A DNA stretch of 64,000 bases from Lewinellaceae bacterium (GCA_016719605.1 JADJYW010000003.1:502466-566465), one strand, 5' to 3'. Shown: positions 9,026-17,865, counted from the first letter of the stretch. The notes: generated from the letters alone by a model not told the origin. Program-made: numbers and translations.

Positions 9026-11328
9026 TCACTTTTCCTTCCGCTCCAACTTGAAATTCACCCCGGCGTAAAACTCCCTTCCCCGCGTGGGGCCCCAGGCGAA
9101 TGACGGATCAAAACCTCGCGCAAAGGGCTGTTCCCAGCCCAAAATAGGCCGCAACTGCCGGAAATCCAGCGCGTTTTCGCAACCCGCAAACACATCGAAT
9201 CGGCGGAACGCCCGACGCACCTGCAAACCCAGCACGGTATATGGGTCCGACTCGTCGGGACGGCGCAGGTTCTCCGGGTTACTGCGGGTATCGGGCAGGC
9301 GCTGCTTGCCGTACCAGTGCACATTGGTATCAAACTGCCAGCGCTCGCCGGGCGTGCGGAAGGTGCCACACCGAGTACCCGATGCCGCGGGTTGAACGGC
9401 AGCAGCACTTTTTCTGCCCCCGGGCGGCGGTACACATCGAGAAAATTATAGGCCGCGCGCAGTTCCAGGCGGCGGTTCCAGGCGGCGCTGAGTTCTATCT
9501 GCACGCCGTTGCTGATTGATTTTCCTGTAAAATTGGCGATAATCGCCTGGTTTGGATCGGTATCGTAGTCGGGGAAAAACTGATTCTGAAAACGCGTGTG
9601 GTACAGGTCGGCGGTGGCGGTGAGGCGCATTTGCCCGATGGAAAAACGGCGGGTGGCGTTGATGCCCGCATTCCAGGCGGGCTCGGGGCGCAGGGTTTCG
9701 GCAAACACGATGTCGCGGCTGCCCACGAGCAGGGCAATATTTTCCGGAAACAAATTGACCGTGCGCCAGCCTGTGCCGATACTTGCCCGCAGATCGAGGT
9801 CGGGCGTGGGGCTGAAGCGCAGCCTCGTGCGCAGGGTCGCGCGCCAGCCGAAGGTATTGTGTTTGTCGGCGCGCAAGCCGGTGATCCACACCCAGCGGTC
9901 GTCCTGAAAATGAAATGTATTTTCGGCAAACAAGCCGGCGATGTTCTCCTCGCGCAGGTAATTGCCGGCAAAGGTGCGCTCGAGCGTATCGGCTGCCGAA
10001 AACGCGATGTTTTCGTTCAGGCGGAAGTGGCGGAAACTGAGGCCGGTTTTCAGGTCGTGGGCTTTGTTTTTGCCCCAAAACAGTTCGTACTGGAAGTTGG
10101 CGTAGGCGTGGCGCTGATCGGCGGTGTAGCTGGTAAGGCCAAACTGCGACGCCTGATCCTGCGCCACGAACGAAGCAAGCAGGGAAATTTTTTGGTTGGC
10201 ATCGAAGCGGTAGCCCGTTTTGGTCATCAGTTCGGGTTGCCGGAAGCGCACCGTTTGGCCGTAGGCCGTGGTCGTGCCCGCGTCGGTATCGGGGTTGAAG
10301 TTTTTTTGACCGCCGATGCGGCGTTCGTCCACATAGCGGGCGCTGACGAAGGCGCTCCAGCCGTCCTCGTTTTCCTTGCGGAAACGCCATTTGTTGTACA
10401 CGGAATAGCGGGTCAGACGGGGCAGGTCGAGGAAGGTGTCGTCGTCGCGGTCCCATTTGCCACCCGGCTGGGATGTGTGCACGGCGAGGTAGTTGTTCCA
10501 GCGCGTTTTTTTGGTGGATACGGCCGCGTTGATATGTTTTTCGCCAAAACTATTGACCAGTACATCGGCGGTGAGCGGCTCGGCGATGCCGCCCTCCCGG
10601 GGGAAAACGGTGATTTGGCCGACCATACTTTCGTAGCCCTGGAGCACGCTGTTGGCGCCTTTGGTCACCCAGATATTTTCGAGCATGCTGCCGGGGATGG
10701 TTCCGGTGCCGTAGGTGTAGGTCAGTCCCTGAATGGTGGGCAGGCCATCCACCAGCACCTGGTTGTACACCCCGCTGAGGCCGAGAATGCGCAGTTCTTT
10801 GGCGTTGGTGAGGATGTTGGTGGTCGTGGGCTGCACGGTGCTTTGGGTTTCGAAGCAGCCGGCGAGGTCGCAGCAAGCGGCCTTGCGCAGTTCGGCGCGG
10901 TTGATCACTTCGGTTTTCACAGGCTGGAGCACGGAGACGTACGCCCCGGTGGTCGCGTCGCGCACGGTGACTTCCTGAAGTTCCACCGCCACGGACATTT
11001 GCAGGGTCCAGTAGCTCGTCAGGTCGTCGAGGGAAAAGGTGTCGCGTACGGAACTGAAAATTGCAGCCAAGCGCATGGGGCGAACGGTTGTATCGGGCGG
11101 CAGCGGAATGGCGAACTCGCCGTTGTCGTCGGTGCGGGCGCCGATGGTGGTGCCCGGCCAGGCCACCACGGCGCCGGGCAGGGCGGCGCCCTTGGAGTCG
11201 GTCAGTTGGCCGAAGAGGTGTTGGGCGCTGGTTTTTTGAGAAAACGCTGCGAAGAAGAGAAGAAAAAGAAAACATTTGCCCGTGCAGCACGGTAGTGCCC
11301 AACCAAACGGAGCCAACTTATTTGTCAT
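9026..11328 (-). CDS. TonB-dependent outer-membrane receptor, frameshifted near the C-terminus
   Basis: The start at 11328 precedes a signal segment ending at KTSAQ. A carboxypeptidase-regulatory-like domain follows (GQLTDSKGAALPGAVVAWPG), then a plug domain (LRILGLSGVYNQVLVDGLPT, GSMLENIWVTKGANSVLQGY) and the beta-barrel. The frame changes near 9366: the barrel then continues in another frame (RTPGERWQFDTNVHWYGKQ) to the proper end at 9026, with the expected LGLQVRRAFRRFDVFAGCEN segment. About 770 residues in total is normal for the family. The CC pair in KAACCDLAGCFE and the inheritance-like end suggest a metal or small-ligand receptor, but the substrate cannot be read from sequence. Confidence 0.85.
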
Positions 11329-11384
11329 TTTGTACGATTTTGGCAGCAAAAGTATGCGGAAAGATCGAGGCTCCATCCAGACCA

Positions 11385-11809
11385 CTACCGTCGAAGATGC
11401 TCCCGAATTTCCATAAGCAGTTTTCCAAGGTTGTTTTCGCCGGCTCCGGTCTCCAGGTCCACCCCCCAAAACGTATCGCTCCATGTATTTCCCTCCTGCA
11501 AGTTTGCGTCACCGGTTTCCAGAAGCCAGGTCAGGAAAGGCTCCTGAGAAAATTTCAACTCCAGACACTCCCGCATCACGTCAATTTTAATTGCCTCCCA
11601 ATTAGATACAAGTTGCAGGTGCTGGCTTTTTTCTTTATTTTACCTGGTTTTTCACTGGCCTCAGAGCACATTTTTTTCCATTCCTTGTCGGTGCTTTTTG
11701 CGCTCAGGTATGCGTACTCTACAGCGAAATAACGCTTACCCCTGAAGCGTATCTCACAGGGATAAAAGTTGCTGAGCCAGCGGTATTCTCCGGTGAATTG
11801 TTCGATCAT
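11385..11809 (-). CDS. NADAR/YbiA-like (DUF1768) protein, frameshifted
   Basis: The N-terminal part (FTGEYRWLSNFYPCEIRFRG, YFAVEYAYLSAK) and the C-terminal part (NWEAIKIDVMRECLELKF, LLETGDANLQEGNTWSDTFW, GENNLGKLLMEIREHL) are the two halves of a NADAR-family domain. This family includes YbiA and enzymes that remove ADP-ribose derivatives or N-glycosidic damage products. The halves are in different frames, separated at the T6 run 11627-11632. One extra base in that run joins them into a protein of about 141 residues, the usual family length. A homopolymer base-call error is the simplest explanation. The gene sits alone between the TonB receptor and the DUF2490 gene. Confidence 0.8.
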
Positions 11810-11917
11810 TGAAGATAAATTTTAAGCGCCGTGATGAAATGTGATTGAGCTGCAAACAACTATCCGCTTAAAAAATTCCAGTTGCCCCCCCCCAAAAAAA
11901 ATCAGGCCGGCATTTCC

Positions 11918-12432
11918 TCAAAACCGCTGGTAAACGCTCACGCGTCCCACATCGCGAAGGTAGTACAAGTCGCCCGATACGGACTGCTGCCACAGGGACA
12001 TATAGCCAATTTCCGCCCGGATTTGCTTCGAAAACGCGTACTCCAAGCCCACATAAATCCGGTTCTGGTCGAACGTATTGCGCGCGACATACCGCCCCCA
12101 GTTGACCATTATTTCATCGGCAACTTTGAGCGTCCAGCGGGAGGCTACCTGCCAGATCAACTGCACCCGATAACACCCCCGCCAGGTGAACGGCTGCGTC
12201 GTTGGCGGTGCAGGTGGGTGTGGGTGATGAGTTGGTGCCAGGCGCCGGTTTGAGTCAAAAAACGGTAGTCTATCTCCTGATGAAACACCCAGCGCGGGTG
12301 CATGGCCCAGGTCAGGTAGTAGCGGTTCCAGGATACGCCGTGGCGTTCCACTGTTTTTGCCTGCTGGCCAAAAAGCGGAGCGGCGAGCAAGGATATGCTC
12401 GCCGCCACGACAATATTCCGAAACAAAAACAT
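11918..12432 (-). CDS. DUF2490-type outer-membrane protein, frameshifted
   Basis: The N-terminal ORF has a signal peptide (NIVVAASISLLAAPLFGQ) and RYYLTWAMHPRWVFHQEIDY. The second frame carries YRVQLIWQVASRWTLKVADE and NTFDQNRIYVGLEYAFSK, the dqNR...GL pattern of DUF2490 barrels. The break is near 12195. Total length is about 170 residues, somewhat short for the family, whose function is unknown. It follows the two rhodanese genes at a spacing of 15 bp and is probably the last gene of their operon, which places a small outer-membrane barrel with sulfur-handling proteins. Confidence 0.7.
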
Positions 12433-12447
12433 AAAGGCTGCTAATTT

Positions 12448-12764
12448 TTAAGCGGCAATTTTCCGCTCAAACCCGTTCCACGAGCCGCCGTTGTAGGCCT
12501 CAATGCCGTTGTTTTTCAGCATATTGGTTGCCACACCACTACGCGCACCGCTGCGGCACACCGCAATGATCGGCACCTTTTATTCTTTAACATGGAAATT
12601 TTTGAGGCTATCTGATCCAGCGGGATATTCACTGAACCCTGGACGTGCCCCGCACGGAACTCCTCGGCGGTACGAACATCCACGATGAAGGCGCCGGCGG
12701 CAACCATACTTTTAAAATCAACGGCAGGCGTGCCGCCGAAAAGCGACTTGAGAAAATTGAGCAT
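12448..12764 (-). CDS. Rhodanese-like sulfurtransferase, frameshifted
   Basis: The start at 12764 gives MLNFLKSLFGG, then the rhodanese core VDFKSMVAAGAFIVDVRTAE and HVQGSVNIPLDQI. After the frame break the domain continues as KVPIIAVCRSGARSGVATNM with the active-site loop CRSGARSG, where the Cys carries the persulfide. It ends with NGGSWNGFERKIAA at 12448. The break falls at the T4 run 12578-12581; one extra base restores about 105 residues. It is probably cytoplasmic. It lies 32 bp after the other rhodanese gene, and both follow the CRP-type site at 13200-13215. Confidence 0.82.
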
Positions 12765-12796
12765 AAGAAAAACGGGTTGAAGAAGTGGTTTTGAAG

Positions 12797-13102
12797 TTAG
12801 TACGGAGCAGGCGCCAGCCGGCCGGCGAGCATGATTTCCATGTCGTACAGTCCGCCGCCGTTGTACAAATCGCCGAGACCGGCCTGCCAAAGCATTTGCA
12901 CGGCAATTCCGCTGCGGTTTCCGCTGCGGCAGTACAACACGCGGGGAGCAGGGAGCGCTGCAATTTCATTTACCCGGTACGGTACTTCGTCGAGCGGGAT
13001 ATTCACCGCGCCCGGAACGTGGCCCATCTGGAATTCAAAGGGTGTGCGTACGTCAATCATGGAAGCGCCGGGCGTGCGCACAATTTCTGATAAGGATGCC
13101 AT
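12797..13102 (-). CDS. Rhodanese-like sulfurtransferase
   Basis: This 101-residue single-domain rhodanese starts at 13102 (MASLSEIV). It has the N-terminal IDVRTPFEFQMGHVPGAVNI block, the active loop YCRSGNRSG with the catalytic Cys, and an LYNGGGLYDMEI end. Such proteins move sulfane sulfur from thiosulfate or persulfides to acceptors. It is the first gene of a rhodanese-rhodanese-DUF2490 set on the minus strand. A palindromic CRP/FNR-type site lies about 100 bp upstream, matching the one before the thiosulfate operon, so the two may be co-regulated. Confidence 0.88.
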   Translation of the reverse strand: MASLSEIVRTPGASMIDVRTPFEFQMGHVPGAVNIPLDEVPYRVNEIAALPAPRVLYCRSGNRSGIAVQMLWQAGLGDLYNGGGLYDMEIMLAGRLAPAPY

Positions 13103-13199
13103 TCGTAAATACAGGTTGTTTTTGTTAAAAAATCGAGCGCCTGTCACGCACCCCGAATCAATGATGATGCAAAGGTACAGGCGCCCGAAAGGGTAAAAC

Positions 13200-13215
13200 C
13201 GTGACTGTAGTCACA
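13200..13215. promoter_or_regulatory. CRP/FNR-type palindrome upstream of the rhodanese operon
   Basis: CGTGACTGTAGTCACA fits the same TGTGA-N6-TCACA pattern as the site at 6424-6439, with one half-site base changed. It lies between the kelch-like gene stop (13223) and the rhodanese start (13102). Confidence 0.6.
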
Positions 13216-13222
13216 GTGGACT

Positions 13223-14836
13223 TTATTCCTGAATGATCGTCTTGACCGTCGCCTGTTCCGATTCGGTTTCCAGGGTAACGAGGTATGTCTTCCGGCGGCT
13301 ACGTTTTGTAGCCGGCGCGTGACGATGTTTTCGCCGGGGAACAGACCTTGCAGCAACTCCCGATCTATGATTTTGCCGCTGGTGTCCGCGATTGTCAGGC
13401 GGACCGGACCCACTTTTTCGAGGTTGAACTGAAGGCCAAATACCCCGTTGTTCGGGTTTGGGAATACCCGCATACGCAAGGTTCCGGTGCTGTTCGGGTT
13501 CAGTTGGTGTACCGCGCTGGAGGTATTTTTTACCACAAAAACCTTGAATATCGTGCTGTTTGCACTGCTTTCCACGCCTGTATTGATCCAGAAGATATTG
13601 GGGGCCGTACTGGCAATGCCGCCGTAGATGTACCCAACGAGCAGCGAATCGGCAGTGAGGTCGTCCAGTTTGACGACCCCGTTGGCGTACGCCGGCACGC
13701 CTTCCAGCGGAATAAACTCCGAGCCGGCGCCCAGCAGCGCGGGCATTTCCACGGGCAATTTGTACTCGGACATAGCGCCGTCGGCAGTGCGGGTGACGCG
13801 GGCGATAGTTTTCACAAAAGGCACATTGTTGTCCTGCACGAGTGTGCCGAGGCTGTCGTAAAACTGCGCAATACCACCAAAAAAGACGGTGTGCATGGCG
13901 TTGTTTTGGGCCGAGTAGAGCGGCAGCACGGCGCAGTGGTAGTGGTTGTAGTACTGCGAAAAGTCGTTGTTCACGGTGTAGCCGCTGCTGTCAATGTTCA
14001 CACAATTGAGAAACGGCAGGTCCACCGTCGGCTGGAACACGCCGGAAAAAGCCGTCAGGCCTTCTTGTCCGTTGGGCATGATCTGGGCGGTCACGTTGTA
14101 GTCCCGGCGGTGCAGGTTGGCCGGGTCGGTAGCCGGCGGGAAGTGCCCCGCTGCGAGACTGGTTCCGTTGTCAAAAATCAGGAACGAGCGAATCTGGTCG
14201 GTGTATTCCTGGACAAAACCGGGGCCGTGCGTCGGCCCCATCGGGTTGTAGCGGCCCATGAACCGTTGTCCGCCGACCAAGTAGTAGGTGTCGTAAATTT
14301 TGGACAGGTGGCCGCCCGTCACGGCAAATTGCGGGTCGGTGATTTGTCGGAAAAAAGTAGCGTAAGGCTGTCCGGCGACGATGGCGTTGATGACTGCCGG
14401 CACATCAATGGCTGTCAGTTTGTCGTAGGTGATGTGGTCGCCGGCAGTGTTGCTGTACCCGTATCCGCCGGCGATGTAGAGGAAACTACCTTCCTGGTGA
14501 AACTGCATATTCGTGGCGCTCAACTGCTCTTGCAGCGGTACGGGCAGGGAGGTAAGTGGCGCCGACCATTTTTGCTGATTGGCCGGGTCAATGACGATCA
14601 GTTGGTTGTTGTGTCCGGCTATGTCGAACGCAGCAAACGGTTGTCGGCGGTGCAGCCCGTCGAGCCGGCCACCCACGATCAGCCACTTGCCGGCATGTTG
14701 GCCGAATGCGAAGGACTGCACGCCACCCAGTCCGGGGATCGAGACCGGTTCCAGGTGGATATTGAACGGGCTGGTTTGTGCCGAAAGGCCCAGCGCAAGG
14801 AGCAGCAGAAAAGACGGGAAAGCGGTGCGGTTTCAT
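13223..14836 (-). CDS. Kelch-like beta-propeller protein with T9SS sorting domain, two frame breaks
   Basis: The start at 14836 (MKPHRFPVF) needs one base removed from the A4 run 14809-14812 to read into a good signal peptide (LLLLALGLSAQ) and the body LEPVSIPGLGGVQSFAFGQH. The body has repeated GGRLDGLHRRQPFAAFD, FLYIAGGYGYSN and YYLVGGQRFMGRYN motifs, as in kelch propellers. The C-terminus has a T9SS sorting domain (RVFPNPNNGVFGLQFNLEKV). A second break near 13291 shifts its last strand; the alternative frame gives TYLVTLETESEQATVKTIIQ and a stop at 13223. The role is unknown; it is expected to be a surface protein. A CRP/FNR-type palindrome lies 80 bp upstream. Confidence 0.75.
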
Positions 14837-14915
14837 CGTTTGTGGAAAAATGCCGTTGGTAATTCGGCTGTGTGAAAAATGTTCGGCAAAGTTCAGCCGG
14901 GAGGATTGGCTGCAC

Positions 14916-14931
14916 CGTGATTTATGTCACG
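14916..14931. promoter_or_regulatory. CRP/FNR-type palindrome upstream of the kelch-like gene
   Basis: CGTGATTTATGTCACG is a palindrome of the same class as 6424-6439 and 13200-13215, 80 bp before the start at 14836. Confidence 0.55.
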
Positions 14932-14984
14932 CTGGGGGCGGGGGTCGTGCCGAACTTCTATGTATCCAAAACTGGGGAGTGTTG

Positions 14985-15005
14985 TTGTTAATTTACCTCG
15001 CAGCA
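14985..15005. repeat. 21 bp direct repeat, left copy, beside the CRISPR array
   Basis: TTGTTAATTTACC followed by TCGCAGCA is identical to 28002-28022. The two copies bracket the array, all cas genes and the WYL regulator. This copy is 41 bp from the last-transcribed repeat of the array. Confidence 0.7.
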
Positions 15006-15046
15006 ATTATCAAAACTGTCGGATTTTGTTTCAAAATGGCAGGAAC

Positions 15047-15340
15047 GTTTCAATTCCAAAATGGTACGATTACGAGCAACCGACCTCCTTGATAGCATCC
15101 ACTTTATGTTGTTTCAATTCCAAAATGGTACGATTACGAGTTTCTTATTCCAAGTTTCAGGGCAGGACTTCTGCCGAGTTTCAATTCCAAAATGGTACGA
15201 TTACGAGGCCAACTTTTGATACTTCCTTATACTGCGGCTAATTAGTTTCAATTCCAAAATGGTACGATTACGAGCATTGTAGACGCAGGTTTACCTGCCC
15301 TCTAACTCGGGTTTCAATTCCAAAATGGTACGATTACGAG
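15047..15340 (-). CRISPR. CRISPR array: 5 identical 30 bp repeats, 4 spacers
   Basis: Repeats lie at 15047-15076, 15111-15140, 15178-15207, 15245-15274 and 15311-15340. On the plus strand each starts GTTTCAATTCC and ends TTACGAG. Spacers are 34, 37, 37 and 36 bp. Read on the minus strand the repeats end ATTGAAAC, the usual 5' handle of type I-B crRNA. The array is therefore transcribed with the cas genes, with the leader end at the 15340 side next to cas2. All five repeats are identical and no spacer obviously matches this window. The array is short for a locus with a full adaptation set. Confidence 0.95.
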
Positions 15341-15413
15341 CCGTTAGACTCAGATGTGTAACAAACTGAAAAACAAATCTTTGACTAACCCAATTTCTGT
15401 CTTTTTGCCAAAC
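15341..15413 (-). promoter_or_regulatory. Probable CRISPR leader
   Basis: This is the AT-rich stretch between cas2 and the first-transcribed repeat. It holds TTTGTTACACATCTGAG-like sequence on the minus strand next to the repeat. Assignment rests on repeat orientation and position, and no promoter could be fixed. Confidence 0.5.
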
Positions 15414-15465
15414 AAAAGTCGTCGAACGCCAGTAGCGCAAAAATACCGGGAGACCGACGACTTTT
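15414..15465 (-). terminator. Hairpin between cas2 and the array leader
   Basis: AAAAGTCGTCG (15414-15424) pairs perfectly with CGACGACTTTT (15455-15465), an 11 bp stem touching the cas2 stop codon. On the minus strand the stem is followed by TTTTGTTT, as in an intrinsic terminator. It would separate cas operon transcription from the array. Confidence 0.65.
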
Positions 15466-15728
15466 CACAGGAAGTTGTCCAGTTTATTCTTCTCCCGCCC
15501 AATGATTTCCTTTTCCAACCAACGCTCCTCCCGGCTGGAAAACACGATCAGGCTATCCTCCTGTACCTGCATCAACTGCCGGGCATGGTGCTGCAACTCC
15601 CGCAAACGCACCTCCGTGATCTCTCCTTCAAACACCGAGTTCTGAATCCAGTGCAGGTAGCGCCGGCACAATTTGAGCATCTTGCCGACACGCTTTTCGC
15701 CGACATCGTACACGAGAATAACATACAT
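15465..15728 (-). CDS. cas2: CRISPR-associated endoribonuclease/adaptation protein Cas2
   Basis: This is an 87-residue protein. The start at 15728 gives the canonical beta-1 strand MYVILVYDVGEKRVGKML, with the conserved Asp after the first strand. It continues with CRRYLHWIQNSVFEGEITEV and DSLIVFSS, the ferredoxin-like fold. Cas2 dimers bridge two Cas1 dimers during spacer integration. It follows cas1 by 30 bp and is the last cas gene before the array. Its length and motifs are normal. Confidence 0.95.
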   Translation of the reverse strand: MYVILVYDVGEKRVGKMLKLCRRYLHWIQNSVFEGEITEVRLRELQHHARQLMQVQEDSLIVFSSREERWLEKEIIGREKNKLDNFL

Positions 15729-15758
15729 AGTGCGCAGGGATGAGGGGGGCAAGCGGGC

Positions 15759-16766
15759 TTACCACCAGATTTTGAAGGGTTTGTACTCGGATTCCATACC
15801 GAGAATGTACTTGGAAATCTTGTAACACTCCAGTCGGATGAGGTATTTGTACGACACCTTTTTGTTCAGCGTCCGGTGCTGGATAGTCTCCTTCAGGCGC
15901 TCTTCCAATGCTTTCAAAAATATCTGCTTGCCCGTGTTGTTCAGAAAGCAGCCGTTTACAGCATTGTCAAAGTGCCTGGCTTGTATCTCGCGTTTGTTTA
16001 CCAGGCTGAAAATGGTCCGATCCACGAAGATAGGCTTGAATACTTCCGCCAGATCAAGCGCCAACGAATAACGCCGCGCACCGGGTTCGTGCAAAAAACT
16101 GATCGTGGGATTCAACTGCGTGTGGTAAATCGCGTCCAGTACTTGCGAATAACACACCATGTTGCCAAACGAAATGAGCGCGTTCACTTCGTTACCCGGC
16201 GGCTGCTTCATGCGTCCACCCATCTCGAACTCGTTGAGAATGTGATCAAAAGCAGCGTAGTAGGTTTGCCGACAGTTGCCCTCCAGTCCCATAAGCGCGG
16301 GCACATCGCGTACACCCGCGAGGCCCTCGCGGTACTTTTCGATGGCGGTCATCTGCACCGCAAGATCGCGGCCGCGGCCGGAGTAATACTTCAGGTTGCG
16401 CACCATATTGGCCGATGCGCCCTCTACAAACCCGCGAGCCAGGTGCAGCCGCCGCGCCGGATGGAGGTAAGCTTTTGTCTGCTCCACTTGCATCTTGCCC
16501 GCCAACAGGTATTCCTTCGACTGAAAGGACCCGGAGTAGTGCTCATAGTAATCGAAAAAATGTACGCTGACGCGCTTCTTGCCCAAAAACGTGTACAAGG
16601 CGCTGTTGGCATCCAGACTTCCGAACACAAAAAGTGTTTCCAGCCCTTCCACCGGAATGAACTTGGGCGGCAGCTCGCGGCCCTGCTCGTCCATGGGCAC
16701 GAAGCGCAAGGTGTTGTCCTGACGTTCCAGGCGACCGGGGTTGAAGAGGTAATAGGTATCCTTCAT
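15759..16766 (-). CDS. cas1: CRISPR-associated integrase Cas1 (type I-B)
   Basis: This 335-residue protein starts at 16766 (MKDTYYLFNPGRLERQDNTL). It has the N-terminal beta-sandwich block (KKRVSVHFFDYYEHYSGSF), then the catalytic helical domain with the metal ligands in ALMGLEGNCRQTYYAAF (Glu), SFLHEPGARRYSLALDLAE (His, Asp) and FKPIFVDRT. Cas1 integrates new spacers at the leader end. It is followed by cas2 after 30 bp. A palindromic REP-like element sits 16 bp upstream of the start codon (16783-16814), between cas4 and cas1, so its hairpin would lie in the mRNA leader of cas1. The I-B assignment comes from the effector genes. Confidence 0.95.
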   Translation of the reverse strand: MKDTYYLFNPGRLERQDNTLRFVPMDEQGRELPPKFIPVEGLETLFVFGSLDANSALYTFLGKKRVSVHFFDYYEHYSGSFQSKEYLLAGKMQVEQTKAYLHPARRLHLARGFVEGASANMVRNLKYYSGRGRDLAVQMTAIEKYREGLAGVRDVPALMGLEGNCRQTYYAAFDHILNEFEMGGRMKQPPGNEVNALISFGNMVCYSQVLDAIYHTQLNPTISFLHEPGARRYSLALDLAEVFKPIFVDRTIFSLVNKREIQARHFDNAVNGCFLNNTGKQIFLKALEERLKETIQHRTLNKKVSYKYLIRLECYKISKYILGMESEYKPFKIWW

Positions 16767-16782
16767 GGTGGTAGTGGTTTTT

Positions 16783-16814
16783 AGACTTTCCAGGTTTAAA
16801 AACCTGGAAAGTCT
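16783..16814. repeat. REP-like palindrome, copy A (upstream of cas1)
   Basis: Perfect 15 bp arms, AGACTTTCCAGGTTT and its complement, around an AA centre. It is one of seven related palindromes in the window. Confidence 0.85.
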
Positions 16815-16824
16815 GGTGCGCGGT

Positions 16825-17340
16825 TTATGCTTCCTCCCCGGCATAGCATAAATCGTAGTACGAACAACTGCTGCATATTTTGACACGAATGACCGGCGGA
16901 CACTGTTCCAGCGCCACGATACGCCGCACCTCGGCCTCCCAACCCTCAATTTCCAGTACATCAGCCTCGGTGAGCGGCGGCACCGCCTCCGTCTTGCGCA
17001 AATCGGGGTACTCGATGATGCCCGAAGCATCGGCCACGCCGTGCTGCCGGAGTTTGTACAGGTAATACCGCACCTGCGCCCGGTGCGCTGCTTCCACCGC
17101 CCGGCCCCGCTTGGTTTCGTGTACCGTACGGGTGCGCGGGTCGAAGAAGTCAATTTTGATGCCGTCGAGTTCGACCTGGGTGTACTTGTCGGGCCGGCGG
17201 TCGTAGGCCGTATCGCCGATGAGTTTGCCCTCCGCCACCAGGTCGCTGGTGTGCTCCATGCGGATTTCGTTGGCGTGGAGCCAGAGCTTGCGCCGGCAGG
17301 TGTGCAGGTAGGCGACGAGGGTGGCGGTGACGTTTTGCAT
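16825..17340 (-). CDS. cas4: CRISPR-associated exonuclease Cas4
   Basis: This is a 171-residue, single-domain Cas4. The iron-sulfur ligands are visible as Cys15 (LHTCRRKLWL) and Cys156, Cys159 and Cys165 (ICSSCSYYDLC). The RecB-like nuclease core has GIKIDFFDPRTRTVHETKRG, with the acidic and lysine metal-site residues, then AHRAQVRYYLYKLRQHG. Cas4 trims prespacers and helps select PAM-bearing ends for Cas1-Cas2. It is separated from cas1 by 58 bp holding REP copy A. Its 5' end faces the divergent vapB gene, so cas4 needs either its own promoter or transcription through the vapBC remnant. Confidence 0.92.
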   Translation of the reverse strand: MQNVTATLVAYLHTCRRKLWLHANEIRMEHTSDLVAEGKLIGDTAYDRRPDKYTQVELDGIKIDFFDPRTRTVHETKRGRAVEAAHRAQVRYYLYKLRQHGVADASGIIEYPDLRKTEAVPPLTEADVLEIEGWEAEVRRIVALEQCPPVIRVKICSSCSYYDLCYAGEEA

Positions 17341-17364
17341 GGCGTATCGTTTACCTTATCTTTG
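17335..17364 (+). promoter_or_regulatory. Bacteroidota-type promoter for the vapB-like gene
   Basis: TTG at 17335-17337, a 19 bp spacer and TATCTTTG at 17357-17364 match the TTG/TAnnTTTG consensus exactly, 17 bp before the start codon at 17382. Confidence 0.7.
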
Positions 17365-17381
17365 CAAAAAATTGATTTGAC

Positions 17382-17597
17382 ATGACAGCCGAACTGACAC
17401 TCTATTTTGAAAATGTAGATGATCTGACGCGGGTATTGCAGGTTCTCCGAGACAGCGGGCTGGCGCTGACCGTAAAAAAAAGAAACGCTCGCAAGAAAAC
17501 ACCGAAGCCTGAAAAACACGAATGGGCCTTTGGCATCGGAAATTTGGGCGGACAATTAGATCAGGTCAACCTGCGGGATTTTGCTTATGAAAACTAA
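17382..17597 (+). CDS. Antitoxin-like small protein paired with a PIN toxin remnant
   Basis: This 71-residue protein is on the opposite strand to the cas genes. Its N-terminus ELTLYFENVDDLTRVLQVLRDSGLALTV looks like a short alpha/beta segment. A basic linker (KKRNARKKTPKPEKHEW) and a short tail follow. It overlaps the start of a PIN-domain reading frame by 11 bp, the usual antitoxin-toxin arrangement. A clear promoter lies upstream. I do not recognise the antitoxin family; the assignment rests on size, overlap and partner. Confidence 0.6.
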   Translation: MTAELTLYFENVDDLTRVLQVLRDSGLALTVKKRNARKKTPKPEKHEWAFGIGNLGGQLDQVNLRDFAYEN

Positions 17598-17824
17598 AAT
17601 CCTTGTGGACTCCAATGTTTTTGTTTACGCTTATGATGGAACTTCTGCATTCCATCAGGATGCTGTAACCTTTTTGAGCGACCCAAACGTTGACCTCTTT
17701 TCCACTACCAAGAACAGACATGGAAATCGTGTCCATCGCCTTGGCAAACGGCATTCCCGAAATCCGCACGGTGAACGTGAAAGACTTTTCGGGTGTCACT
17801 GAAATGGTGGTTTCTTCCCTTTAG
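17587..17824 (+). pseudogene. Decayed PIN-domain (VapC-like) toxin
   Basis: The start of a PIN ribonuclease is clear (KILVDSNVFVYAYDGTSAFH, with the first catalytic Asp), running to about 17710. The characteristic C-terminal part then follows in another frame (MEIVSIALANGIPEIRTVNV then KDF), ending at 17824. The central part of the domain, roughly 70 residues expected in intact VapC proteins, is missing. This looks like an internal deletion rather than a base-call error. The toxin is therefore expected to be dead, leaving the antitoxin gene orphaned inside the CRISPR-Cas locus. Confidence 0.75.
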
Positions 17825-17865
17825 AACCAATGTTTGCATAAATGCCGATGCGTTTACCAACCAAC

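Noticed and set aside
9598..11295. Long plus-strand open frame of 565 codons opposite the TonB receptor
   Set aside because: It is the mirror of a clear TonB receptor on the minus strand. Its translation is Gly/Ala/Val/His-rich with no domain, as expected from antisense of high-GC coding sequence.
15029..15046. Possible degenerate sixth CRISPR repeat (GTTTCAAAATGGCAGGAA)
   Set aside because: It shares only short pieces with the repeat and directly abuts repeat 1 without a spacer-sized gap.
15077..15310. Self-targeting spacers
   Set aside because: No spacer was seen to match elsewhere in the window by eye. A database and genome search would be needed to go further.
16105..17555. Extended cas1 reading frame upstream of its start codon
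   Set aside because: The extension runs through REP copy A and antisense-frame cas4 sequence. The conserved Cas1 N-terminus begins at 16766.
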